Shown here: one piece after another, positions 33,111 through 46,895 of the stretch
How the letters are laid out: each line of letters starts with the position of its first letter
How positions within the stretch are numbered: the first letter of the stretch is position 1
Origin: Eledone cirrhosa
Taxonomy: Eukaryota > Mollusca > Cephalopoda > Octopoda > Eledonidae
Direction of reading: 5' to 3'
DNA length: 64,000 nt
Assembly (NCBI GenBank): GCA_964016885.1
Contig: OZ024740.1
Location: 200,759,484-200,823,483 of the forward strand
The notes under the pieces: generated by a model
Told to the model about the DNA's origin: nothing
Database searches by the model: none
The model's input: only the letters and a program-made list of their open reading frames with translations
Translations under genes and position numbers: made by a program

Positions 33111-33113
<3 letters not shown>
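32692..33113 (+). repeat. Unclassified repeat, copy 3 (diverged)
   Basis: Same order of landmarks as 31439-31855 (CCCCACGTGGAT, CCAGAAGCC, GCAGAGACCCAAATGCTG, CGTCTCAGTGTGTTGG) with more substitutions, then a long (AT)n. The ORF at 32773-32976 lies within it and shows no protein family. Confidence 0.8.
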
Positions 33114-33230
<117 letters not shown>

Positions 33231-33452
33231 TTAAAAGAATAGAGGTGTAACACACAAGTTATTATATATTGGTAAACGGAATAGAAAATGCTGACAAATT
33301 GTTCACAGTTGAAAAATGGTTTAATTAGGAATAAAAGAGTATTAGTAATTGTATGGGTTAGTATTCAGTTGTGGTTTTAAGTTTTTAAGTTTTTACTGGT
33401 TGCGCATTTCTAAGTGCTTTTCAAAAGTAATTTTGAGATAGAGTGTCCGTGT

Positions 33453-33476
33453 TGTTTGCTCTGATCAGAGCAAACA
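33453..33476. repeat. Perfect 24-bp palindrome, no loop
   Basis: TGTTTGCTCTGA followed directly by its reverse complement, beside an (AT)n tract. Confidence 0.93.
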
Positions 33477-33479
33477 TAT

Positions 33480-34920
33480 ATATATATATATATATATAAA
33501 TATCATATATATATATATATATATTATATATCATAATCTATAAAGCTCAGTGTATGGTCACATTTCTTTGTTATAGAAATCTACGATATAGAATTTCTTC
33601 AATTGAAATATACAATTCAGTATTCGAAATAGCTTCGATTGGGTCATGGCACATATATTTCTTTCAATTTCACCCACAATTACGCAAAAAATCGATAAAA
33701 CTCAATATTTTACGATTTGCTTCTCTCATTTCAACTGCTAAATACTTTCCATTACCATTCAAAATCTATACAACTTCATACTTTCTGCTACTTTCTCTTT
33801 CCAAGCTGAAACAACTATTCTTTTCATTTTACATTGTTCATGTTGATGGTGATACTGACCGTTTTACTCTCTCACTCATACACTTTACAGACTAAACAAC
33901 AAAAACATTAGCCACATTAACGTACAATTTCGTTTATTCTAAATGTGAGTCTTCAAACTGATTTATTTATTTGCAAACACATACAAACACACATTCACAT
34001 CAAATGAATAATTAAACTTTAAATCAATTTAACCACGTGCCGGATTTCTAACCACACATACACACTTCATTAACAAATAAAAATTCTAATTTGCGACAAT
34101 TATTTTCTTTCAATCGTAAAATCAAACGACATAATTATTTTCATTTTCAGTTGTTAATCTTCATGGCGATAATACTACCCTTCCATTTCACATCATGTGA
34201 GTTAACAAATAATTTTTTAAAACACTATTCGCAGACTTCCTTAAACAACAAGATCAATTGCGTAGCCGGTATTCATTATGTAGCCGGTAAAGCTATGTAG
34301 CAGGTAAAAGGCTATGTCGTCAGTACGATGTTATATAGCATGAACATTTTATATAACCGGTAAATTTTATGTCGCCGTTAGCATGTGTGTGTGTGTGTGT
34401 GTATTACCGTCAATACACACGTGTGTGCGTGTTTCAGTGTAGTTTTCGTTAACAATGACGAGAGTACAATCGCGCCAGAAACAATTCAATTTCTCATTCT
34501 TAACTGCTAGGGACGTTCACAGGTTCATTAAGTACTTTCAGTAAGGAATAAAAAAAATAGGGATTGAACCCAAAACCACGACATAAACAGGCACCAACAA
34601 ACGTTTTCTTTGTCCTGTCAAAAAGTGATTGATCCTATCCCTTTCACCTACGACCTCAGTTAGGTCAGGCGAAAGTCAAATAGACAGGGGATCACCTATG
34701 TAGGTACAAACCCTGCTGTGGTATGTCTATTCTTCTAGCTGCAACCAGATTATATATACCGTAGTTAACAGAGACCATGACACACCAGGCCTGCAAACCA
34801 AACGCTAGTATATATATAAATAGATATTGTTCTCTATACAGTAACGGTAAAACTCATTTGAAATAATTATTTACACGCATCTCACTGTGTAACACACTTC
34901 TATTTGTGTAGTATATTTGT
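33480..34920. other. No supported gene
   Basis: The ORFs at 33554-33895 and 34091-34300 are AT-rich with no signal peptide or domain I can defend. A short repeated TATGTAGCCGGTAAA-like motif occurs near 34265-34320, and (GT)n near 34385. Confidence 0.45.
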
Positions 34921-34928
34921 ATATATAT

Positions 34929-34962
<34 letters not shown>

Positions 34963-35110
34963 ATATAAATTAATTATATTATATGTATATATATATTATA
35001 TATATATATAAATTATATATATTATATATATATATAATATATATATATATATAAATGAAAGGTATAGAAAGTATTGTAGCAAGAAGCCATATAATATATA
35101 TATATATATA
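34921..35110. repeat. (AT)n-rich tract
   Basis: TATATTATATA-type low-complexity sequence. Confidence 0.9.
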
Positions 35111-35115
35111 TATAC

Positions 35116-35852
35116 CGATAAATTAACGGGGGCATAGGCCCTCGCTATTCCCTGTAAATAATGTGCTCAAAGGAGAAGAGATCCTGAGCTCTTTAAAATA
35201 CAATATGTGAGAAGGTAACACACCAGAGAGAGATATATAGTGCGCTATCAATAATACAGTGAAAAAACCACCAGTGTATGGAATCTATAACCAATGAAAG
35301 GCAGACTATAGACACGATAATTACAAATATAAATTAAAGCGTAAATAAATACCTCTATAACTATATTTCGCTCCTAATAACAGTCTTTCCTATCTCTGTT
35401 TGGTTGAGCACACTTCTCTGAGTGGCTTTGGGCTGCCCTTTCTGTGACTTCTCTCTCCCACGTGTAGCTGGACAGTCAATTTTAAAATTCTGTTAGTGTT
35501 GTCTGAAATATATGGCCTTACACACGCTGATGAACCGAGACTAGACCATTTCTCTCAACAAAATTTTAGTGAAACCTATCTTTGGATTTGTACGTGTGTT
35601 ATATAGTTATTGAGGTATTTATTTACGCTTTAATATATATTTTTAATTATCGTGTCTATAGTCTGCCTTTCATAGGTTATAGATTCCATACACTGGTTGT
35701 TTTTTCCCTGTATTATTGATAACGCATTATATATCTCTCTCTGATGTGTTACCTTCTCAACATATTGTATTTTAAAGAGCTCAGGATCTCTTCTCCTTTG
35801 AGCACATTATTTACAGAGAATAGCGAGGGCCTATGCCTCCGTTAATTTATCG
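35116..35852. repeat. Foldback with ~250-bp arms
   Basis: Left arm 35116-35366 and right arm 35601-35852 are near-perfect reverse complements (outer CGATAAATTAACGG.GGCATAGG), around a 234-bp spacer beginning TTTCGCTCCTAATAACAG. No transposase seen. Confidence 0.92.
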
Positions 35853-35855
35853 TGA

Positions 35856-36311
35856 TATTTCGCTCCTAATAACAGTCTTTCCTATCTCTGTTTGGTTGAG
35901 CACACTTCTCTGAGTGGCTTTGGGCTACCCTTTCTAGCAGTTCGTCCCTCAGAGGCCACTGGTTCACTGCCCTTAAACACGCTGTGACTTCTCTCTCCCA
36001 CGTGTAGCTGGAGAGACAATTTTAAAATTCTCTTATTGTTGTCTGAAATGTATGGCCTTACACACGCTGATGAACCGAGACTAGATCATTTCTTTCAACA
36101 AATTTTTGGTGAAACATATCTTTGGATTTGTACGTGTGTTATATAGTGATAAAGGTATTTATTTATGCTTTAATTTATATTTTTAATTATCGTGTCTATA
36201 GTCTGCCTTTCATAGGTTATAGATTCCATACACTGGTGGTTTTTTCCCTGTTTTATTGATAGCGCACTGTATATCTCTCTCTGGTGTGTTACCTTCTCAA
36301 CATATTGTATT
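35856..36311 (+). repeat. Partial tandem copy of the foldback spacer and right arm
   Basis: ATATTTCGCTCCTAATAACAG through to TGTTACCTTCTCAACATATTG repeats 35363-35775 in direct orientation, offset 493 bp, with an extra ~46-bp block (GTTCGTCCCTCAGAGG) near 35940. It ends in (AT)n. Confidence 0.9.

Positions 36312-36317
<6 letters not shown>

Positions 36318-36360
<43 letters not shown>
36318..36360. repeat. (AT)n microsatellite
   Basis: Pure TA run joining the foldback copy to the LINE fragment. Confidence 0.93.
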
Positions 36361-36361
36361 T

Positions 36362-36694
36362 ATGAGGATGGCTCTGAACATTAATCAGTATACACTGAGG
36401 ATGAAAAACTCAGAGCTGTATGGGAGCATCCCAAAAGTCACCTCAAAAGTGACACAGAGGAGACTGAGGTTGGCTGGACATGCTCACCGACATCCAGAGT
36501 TGACATTGCACTCAGTGCTCCTTTGGGAGCCCCTACAGGGACACACTAGAAGAGGAAGACTAAGGTTAACATATGTTGATGCCCTAAGGACAGACACTGG
36601 TCTGTTGGAGATGCAGGATATGGCAGCGATAATGAGGGACAGAGACCGCTGGAGAGAACTCGTCCATGGATCTCGGGAATTTTACCCGCCTTAG
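36362..36694 (+). pseudogene. LINE 3'-terminal coding fragment
   Basis: Open through the natural stop. MRMALNINQYTLRMKNSELYG, RRLRLAGHAHRHPE, LLWEPLQGHTRRGR, LTYVDALR and DRDRWRELVHGSREFYPP are the post-RT tail of an RTE-like LINE. 5'-truncated at 36362 and followed by a GATAGATA-type tail. Almost identical to the fragment at 40611-41168, so insertion is fairly recent. No RT catalytic region is included. Confidence 0.85.
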
Positions 36695-36699
36695 ATAGA

Positions 36700-36916
36700 T
36701 ATATACAGTATATATATATAATATATATAATTTATATATATATATAATATATATATATATATAATATATATAATTTATATATATATATAATATATATAAT
36801 TTATATATATATATATATTATATATATATATAATATATATATTTCGTTTCTGAATTTGTTTAGCAATATATATATATAATATATATATATATAATATATA
36901 TATATAATTTATATAT

Positions 36917-36964
<48 letters not shown>

Positions 36965-36968
36965 ATAT
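36700..36968. repeat. (AT)n-rich tract with embedded Penelope scrap
   Basis: TATATAATTTATATA arrays. Positions 36841-36866 (ATTTCGTTTCTGAATTTG...) are an inverted 26-bp match to the Penelope ORF start at 26691-26716. Confidence 0.88.
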
Positions 36969-37444
36969 ATATATTCAAATATATTACACAAATAAAAGTG
37001 TGTTACACAGTGAATTGTGTGTAAAGAATTATTACAAGTGAGTTTAACCGTTACTGTATAGAGAACAATATCTACAGGTTTAGCAATTAAATAGAAAAAA
37101 AATACGTCAGAATCAAATAGCTGAATTAGAGTTTTAAATTACCAACCTTATAACTATAAGTTTGCTGATACGAATCTCGTTCGTTTCACCACTGATATGT
37201 GCAGTATAACAGTTCACAGGATCCTCAGTCAGCAAATGTGGAAACTGTTCACGACACATCTAACCTCATGGATAGAGAGAAAGCTAATATACACGCTGCC
37301 AAGAGTAGGGCGAAATCACGTGTTATTTGCATCAAATAACGGCTCTCATGGATTGGGGAAAATGCTAGAGAGGGCAGCCCAACCATTCACTTGTAATTAA
37401 TTATAATATATATATATGTATATTTAATATATATACATATATAT
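36969..37444. other. No gene seen
   Basis: The ORF at 37197-37400 has no recognisable features. Confidence 0.45.
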
Positions 37445-38293
37445 AACAACTAGAAATTGATTAACATATAAATAAACATATGAAACAATTACAGGGGATA
37501 ATTTTTACAAGTGTGTAAGCACACATAGCTAGGTAGGTAACTAAATAAAGTTAACTAGAACTTCAAAAATAGATACCTTATAATATGATTAATCTCCCTT
37601 GTAGATATTCCATTAAAGAAATATATTTCACCAATCAATCGATTGGTAAACGATGGAGGCCGGTACTTGGATTCTCAACATTGTTTCATATGTTTATTTA
37701 TATGTTAATCAATTTCTAGTGGCTATAAAATGCTCGGACCTATTCATTAGAAACTTAGAGCCTATTTTACGGGTGATATGGCGCATGCTTTTCTGGCATG
37801 ACACCCATAATTTTAATTTAGATTAAATTCATTTTGATTTATCTTAATTTTGGATATAGATATATAAATACGGCTCCTTAATTGTACAGCTAACTCTGTT
37901 GAAAGGACTTGACTGCTGTTTCTAGTTGTCAATAACCCTATTCACGCCACTGGGACGAAGCTCGTATGATGTGTGTATTTTAGTAGATATAGCACGTGTT
38001 ACTGGCCAGTCGCTGATTTGAACTTAATGTGTAAACACAGATCGCTGGACTTCTTCCTTGTTGAGAATCCCAGTACCGGCCTCCGTCGTTTACCAATCGA
38101 TTGATTGGTGAAATATATTTCTTTAATGGAATATATACAAGGGAGATTAATCATATTATAAGCTATCTATTTTGAAGTTCTAGTTAACTTTATTTATTTA
38201 CCTACCTATCTATGTGTGCTTACACACTTGTAAAAATTATCCCCTGTGATTGTTTCATATGTTTATTTATATGTTAATCAATTTCTAGTTGTT
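37445..38293. repeat. Foldback with ~235-bp arms
   Basis: Left arm 37445-37680 and right arm 38059-38293 are near-perfect reverse complements (outer AACAACTAGAAATTGATT, inner CGGTACTTGGATTCTCAACA). The 378-bp spacer starts with a direct copy of 38250-38436 (TTTCATATGTTTATTTATATG...GGATATAGATATA). Confidence 0.92.
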
Positions 38294-38436
38294 ATAAAAT
38301 GCTCGGACCTATTCATTAGAAACTTAGAGCTTATTTTACGGGTGATATGGTGCATGCCTTTCGGCATGACACCCATAATTTTGATTTAGATTAAATTCAT
38401 TTTGATTTATCTTAATTTTGGATATAGATATATATA
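38250..38436 (+). repeat. Direct repeat of 37680-37866
   Basis: Near-identical, including AAATGCTCGGACCTATTC and GGCATGACACCCATAATTTT. It overlaps the end of the foldback's right arm, so the element family extends beyond the arms. Confidence 0.9.
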
Positions 38437-38601
38437 TATATATGTATAATATATATATACATATATGATATGTATATATATAATATATATATATTATAAT
38501 ATGTATAGATATATAATATATATATATATATATATACATATATGATATATATATAATATATATATATACATATATGATATATATAATATATATATATATT
38601 A
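38437..38601. repeat. (AT)n/ATACATATATGATAT array
   Basis: Low-complexity tandem array. Confidence 0.9.
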
Positions 38602-38684
38602 GAAAATAGAAGCTTTCACCGTATTTTTTTTAATAAAGAAATTTTAGCCTGATAGTGGGGTTTAGAACCCCCAGAGAGATGGAA

Positions 38685-38726
38685 AAAGATGAGTATTGAC
38701 GTACATGGACGTCAATACTCATCTTT
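38685..38726. repeat. Perfect 18-bp hairpin
   Basis: AAAGATGAGTATTGACGT, 6-nt loop, exact reverse complement at 38709-38726. Confidence 0.95.
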
Positions 38727-38738
38727 ATATATATATAT

Positions 38739-39005
38739 AATTGGTGTTGGATGCTTAAAGCATTTTCCCTGCTTCGTAGAATCGAGACGTATCCGAGGAC
38801 CGCGCGATTTCAGAGTCAGGTTAGATAACCACATCGATCGTGCCTCGAGCTGGTAGCCGAGAAACAATTGTAATATGTCCAATAAATTACTTTCGTCGCA
38901 ACAATGATCTCTTTTTTCTGTGATATCATACTCTGCTCTGTCAGGGCTTCGAGTTCTCATACGGTCTACCGCATACGCATACGGACACTTTAAGCATCCA
39001 TCACC

Positions 39006-39009
<4 letters not shown>
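38739..39009. mobile_element. 271-bp MITE-like element with 22-bp TIRs in (TA)n
   Basis: Ends AATTGGTGTTGGATGCTTAAAG and its reverse complement (21/22 match) at 38988-39009. It is embedded in TA repeats on both sides, so a TA target duplication, as for Tc1/mariner-type elements, is possible but cannot be proved. The interior is non-coding. Confidence 0.75.

Positions 39010-39075
<66 letters not shown>
39010..39075. repeat. (AT)n microsatellite
   Basis: Pure TA repeat. Confidence 0.95.
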
Positions 39076-39077
<2 letters not shown>

Positions 39078-39190
39078 ATAATAATAAAATTGAAGACTAA
39101 AATCCAAAGAGGGCTCGATAAGGAAAATATATATCAAATATATAAGAACCGTAGAGCAAATATTTATTAAAATAACAGATTAAAGTTTAA
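39076..39190 (+). repeat. Dispersed repeat (AGTAATAATAAT...GGGCTCGATAAGG)
   Basis: Matches 40441-40530 in direct orientation. Its first ~35 bp (AGTAATAATAATAAA.TTGAAGACT) also begin the Penelope C-terminal fragment at 63485. Its distal part (AACAGATTAAAGTTTAAGCAA) recurs inverted at about 40549-40590. Confidence 0.75.
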
Positions 39191-40090
39191 GCAAAGAATC
39201 GCGGAGGAAGACAGGAAGACGATACTTTGGTTCGTGGTAACGTTCGCTGGCAAAGAACGGGAAAAAACGAATAATACGTCATTAATAGGAGCGGTGAAAA
39301 ACAATTACGCGCAAAGACAAAACCACGATTATGGTATAAAAGAGGTCGTAGACTAATGTTCTCTTAGGTGGTGCATAGAGACGTTCTCTGGCAATGAACG
39401 GTTGAAATCTTATCTTAGAAATGACATATGATAGTGATCAAAACAAACTGAGCAGAGGATTGGCAGAATTGTTAATATCGAACAAAATGCTGCACTATAT
39501 CTTTCGAATTTTCACGCTTTCAAGTTCAGATGCTGCCCTGGTTAACTTTGACTGTTAAATTATGGTACCTGTCAAGTACTGGACTTTTTGGATTACTGAT
39601 ATTGTTCATATGTTCGTTTTACAAACAGTTTCTATCCAACAAAATTCACTTTCTGTCGAATCACAATTATTGTATTTGAAACTTGTCCAATATGCTATGC
39701 AGTGGGGTTAAACCGGAGACCTGCGAATTTATAATGTTTTCGTATGGGCATAATAGGAATTTTGACACAGATAATAAATAGAAAATATTGGGAATCTTAA
39801 AACATCCAGCTACAAAGAACATTTAGCCATGTCGTTATGGTATGTTTTCTATGCATATTGATATTTTGGTATGAATTACTATATGTTTATGTGGGTGTAC
39901 GTGTCTATATGTGTATCTAGGTATATGTATGTATATCTGTATGTATGTGCCTGTATGTATTTAATTCTATATGCATTTATGTATATATATATATAGAGAG
40001 AGAGAGAGGGGGGGGGGAGAGAATTAGAATTTAGCTTCAGGCATAGTTGTATACAGATATGTATCGGAATTTCGTATTTCAGAAGAAATA
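39191..40090. other. No gene; possible decayed SINE at 39462-39560
   Basis: GAGGATTGGCAGAATTGTTAATATC followed by TTTCAAGTTCAGATGCTGCC resembles a degenerate SINE head with A- and B-box spacing. The rest is unclassified. Confidence 0.4.
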
Positions 40091-40100
40091 CGGTATGTTT

Positions 40101-40150
40101 AAAATAAACATTTAGAGAGCCGTAGCTATGCCTCTCTAAATGTTTATTTT
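40101..40150. repeat. Perfect 19-bp hairpin
   Basis: AAAATAAACATTTAGAGAG, 12-nt loop, exact reverse complement at 40132-40150. Confidence 0.95.
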
Positions 40151-40155
40151 ATTTT

Positions 40156-40191
<36 letters not shown>

Positions 40192-40197
<6 letters not shown>

Positions 40198-40237
40198 ATA
40201 AACGTGTTTGAATCGTAAGGACCAACATTGTTTATTC

Positions 40238-40271
<34 letters not shown>

Positions 40272-40318
40272 GAATAAACAATTTTGGTCCTTACGATTCG
40301 AAAGCGTTTATGTTTATA
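40192..40318. repeat. ~50-bp inverted repeat around (AT)n
   Basis: Arms 40192-40241 and 40268-40318 (outer ATAAACATAAACG, inner GTTTATTCAATT) with a 26-nt AT spacer and a few mismatches. Confidence 0.92.
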
Positions 40319-40440
40319 TTAGTGTTAATCTCTCTTGTTTATTCAATTATATTGTCCGGCTCGGAAAAGCTTTTTTTCTTAGAGCTATTTAATTGTAAGA
40401 GGCTACTCTGAGTTCTTAACTAAAACAAAATATATATATA

Positions 40441-40590
40441 TAGTAATAATAACTTGAAGACTAAAATCCAAAGAGGGCTCGATAAGGATAAATATATATC
40501 AAATATATAAGAACCGTAGAGCAAATATATATCCCGTTAAGGGTAAAAGCAGCGATTCGTTGCTTAAACTTTAATCTGTTATTTTAATAA
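40441..40590 (+). repeat. Second copy of the 39076 repeat, rearranged
   Basis: First part direct to 39081-39160; last part (GCTTAAACTTTAATCTGTTATTTTAATAAATA) inverted relative to 39160-39190. It is the host sequence of the twin-primed LINE fragment that follows. Confidence 0.75.
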
Positions 40591-41178
40591 ATATAAATAT
40601 ATCTATCTATCTAAGGCGGGTAAAATTCCCGAGATCCATGGACGAGTTCTCTCCAGCGGTCTCTGTCCCTCATTATCGCTGCCATGTCCTGTGTCTCCAA
40701 CAGACCAGTGTCTGTGCTTAGGGCATCAACATACGTTAACCTTGGTCTTCCCCTTCTAGTGTGTCCCTGTAGGGGCTCCCAAAGGAGCACTGAGTGCAAT
40801 GTCAACTCTGGATGTCGGTGAGCATGTCCAGCTAACCTCCAGTTAACCTGTATTTGGGAGCAAAGATTGGGAATATGGAAGATGATGTGGTTGAGAGGAA
40901 GAGCAAAGCCTAGGCGGCGTGCCACAGCTTGAGATCGGTGTGGAAGTCGGACCTTCATAAAGACCTGAAAATCCGCCTCTTCATTGCTGTAGTGGAGTCT
41001 GTGCTGCTGTATGGGTCTGAGACTTGGACACTGACCAAGAAACTCACTCAGATGGTGGATGGGTTATACACGAGAATGCTGAGGATGGCTCTGAACATTA
41101 ATCAGTATACACTGAGGATGAAAAACTCAGAGCTGTATGGGAACATCCCAAAAGTCAGCTCAAAAGATATAAATATAT
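40591..41178 (-). mobile_element. Twin-primed LINE 3' fragment
   Basis: Minus-strand sense segment 40840-40611 encodes RRLRLAGH...LTYVDALS...SREFYPP and ends in a (GATA)n tail. Plus-strand segment 40851-41168 encodes the adjoining upstream part (YLGAKIGNMEDDVVERKSKA, stop, AACHSLRSVWKSDLHKDL, ESVLLYGSETWTLTKKL, RMLRMALNINQY). Aligned to the intact fragment at 36362-36694, the outer end of the inverted piece (equivalent 36448) and the start of the sense piece (about 36463) are almost adjacent, which is the twin-priming pattern. A 12-bp ATATAAATATAT occurs at both edges (40591-40602, 41167-41178). Confidence 0.85.
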
Positions 41179-41235
41179 ATATATATGAAAAGGGGGTAAG
41201 GTTCTATATAAAACAGGCATTATAGAGGAAAGATG

Positions 41236-44467
<3,232 letters not shown>

Positions 44468-44484
44468 ATTATTCCCTCAACAAC

Positions 44485-44671
44485 TTAGGGCGGTGGATTG
44501 GCAGTATCGGTAGAGGGTCGGACGCCATGCTTTGAGTTTAAATCCCGCCGAGGTAAACTTTTTCCTTTCATCCTTACGGGGTCGATCAAATAAAGTACCA
44601 GTCACACACTGGGGTCGATTTAATCGACTCCTCCCCACCAAATTACTGGCCTTATGCCTATATAAGAAACC
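44485..44671 (+). repeat. tRNA-SINE, long-tail subtype, with TSD
   Basis: GGCGGTGGATTGGCAGTATCGG, B-box region GAGTTTAAATCCC (with part of the head-to-B-box segment deleted), GGGGTCGATCAAATAAAG, GGGGTCGATTTAATCGACTCC. Direct repeats ATTATTCCCTCA(A/T)CAAC at 44468-44484 and 44672-44688 (16/17). Confidence 0.92.
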
Positions 44672-44675
44672 ATTA

Positions 44676-44870
44676 TTCCCTCATCAACGTTTTCAAGTTT
44701 CCCTTGGAAAAGGTGAGAGTGGAGAGAGAAGTGCTGTCCCCCATTTGCACGTGGATGGGCCTACTTTAAGCATGCGCCTATAGGCTGGTTAACTTGAGGA
44801 GGAGCCCGGTGCCCTTCCCTCTTTCTTTGAAGGCAGACTGGAAGAGTCTTCTCGAGAAAACTCACTTTCC
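44676..44870 (+). mobile_element. Tx1-like LINE 3' fragment
   Basis: CCCTCATCAAC.TTTTCAAGTTTC.CTTGGAAA, GTGGAGAGAGAAGTGCTG and GGGCCTACT...CATGCG match the reverse complement of 57490-57650 in Tx1-like copy B. It is a short truncated copy whose left edge carries the SINE insertion. Confidence 0.8.
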
Positions 44871-46329
44871 TAGATGTCATAGCGCGCAACTCAAGAATTG
44901 ATATCAATTAACTTGGAGTTGCGATGAATAAGAGAGAGGTATGAAATTCGATAGTACTGTGAATCCTGATTGATTGGGATTGGTTGTTCAACCACGTTGA
45001 ACGATGATGATGCGATTGTTATGAATGTGGTCAGTTAATAGATTGTTAATAAAGTGCCTTGTTATTTGACTTATGAAAACTTATAATTCACTAGATAAAC
45101 TCACATTGCTCACATTACGAATAATGTTATGATGTTTTGATGTTATATTTTCTAATAAGAACATCTGATTGTGTTAATTTCACTTTGAAATAGTTAAACA
45201 CACTTAGAATTTCAAATATTGTATTATATTATTTTTACATCTTCTAGGAGCTTAGTCAGGGACAGAAGAACAGCATGCATGAATTTTTGTTGAGGTCTGA
45301 GACTGGTAAGAGAAAACGAAGTACTTTCCCTCATACCGGCAACCTTGCCCAAATGCATACAACGGCATGGAGTCCGCTAAGGGTAGCCAAGAATCAGGTG
45401 GTAGTGTTGAACTGAGGGATGGATTAAGTCTGCTATCCTAGAACACAAATATTTACTTCGACAGTTTTCCATACAATTTGTGGCTACAAGATATCAGTCA
45501 CAACATTTTAGTAAACCCAACTCAAAATTATAGTAAAATACATTCTTCGAGATTGTCACACAGTAGGATTGAACCCAAAAGGAAATTATCTAATTTCTGA
45601 AAAGAAATTTTTAATTACACAAATCTCCCCGAGATTGTGATAATCTCCAATAAAATAACTCCTGTAGCGCTGAATAATCTTCAGAGAGGAATCTACTTAG
45701 TTGAGGATAATTAGCAATTTTTATATCTTCTATCAATAAAGCTAACATCCACATCTAAATACTTTGATCTTTTCTTGCGAAACTATTTGAGCTTTAAAAT
45801 AATTTGTCAATCTCTTGATCTCGATGGCGATCAGGGATATCATTTTGGTAGTTGTAATTGATTCTGGGATTATAATTAGAAAGGGCAATACATTCAATAG
45901 TTTCATGTTGTCTAACAGCTGGAAGTTATGTAATAGCCAGTACATTGAGAATAAAAATTACCCAGATGATGTGATCGTTAAAAGGTCCCATTTTATTTCT
46001 TTGATATTCACAAGCTGTCGTTTAATAAACCGAACGTTACTTCTTTGATAGATTAAGCCTCGCCCACCCCAGAACATAGAAAGTGAAGAATTTAAATAGC
46101 ACCAGAAATAGGCAGATTGAGACTAGTCTAGAATATAATGGACTTCCATCGGTTTCAAGGATGAGTAATTCAGTTGGGCGATAAATGAAAAGCTTGCTCG
46201 TACAATTAACGTGTAAACGGTTAAGTATTCCACAAACATGTGTTCCCTTAACAGAATTATCAGGAAGATTCTATTCAGTGTGACAGTGTGTGACAAGGCT
46301 GACACTTTGAATTACAGGTACAGTCCATC
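44871..46329. other. No supported gene
   Basis: Several ORFs under 80 codons, none with recognisable features. 46190-46330 may be decayed second-family SINE sequence. Confidence 0.45.
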
Positions 46330-46480
46330 TGACGTGATTCCGAACAATTTTCATCTACCCCATTTCACTCACATGACTTGGGTCGACTCCCTTATCCAAG
46401 ATGCTCCATAATGGGATAAAACTTGGAAACTTATGATTGCGAAGCGAAATTCTTAACCATTTCGCCATTCCTGCATCTAA
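46330..46480 (-). repeat. Second-family tRNA-SINE (diverged)
   Basis: Minus strand: GCAGGAATGGCGAAATGGTTAAG (A-box region), TTCGCTTCGCAATCATAAG, then GGGTCGACCCAAGTCATGTGAGTGAAA and GGGGTAGATGAAAATTG. This is the head-to-body order of a well-known octopus SINE type. Confidence 0.7.
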
Positions 46481-46895
46481 TTCCCCAACATACATACGCT
46501 GGATATGTGTATATGTATGCTGGATACGAATCAGTGGCACTTGTTTGTTGTACATTCTGCTGGAATCCAAACTACTTTGTTTTGATGTAAGAGTATTTAT
46601 TCTGGCTATATTCTGCTAAACTCGTTAAACCTGGCAACTGAAGCTAATATTATGCGATAATTTAGAAACGCTTTCAGTTTAGTCAACATTAAAAGTGAAG
46701 TAGTTGTTAAAAATAGTCCACAATATTAGTGATTAATAGTTTCAAGTGCATGCACAGTGAAGGTAAATATTTTGAGCGATTATAATTTTCTGTAATCAAT
46801 AGATTATGTTTTCTATTTTCATACCCCATGGATAAATAGTTAAAAATCAATAAGTATAAGTAGACAGAATTCAAGCAACACGGATGAAAGACGTA

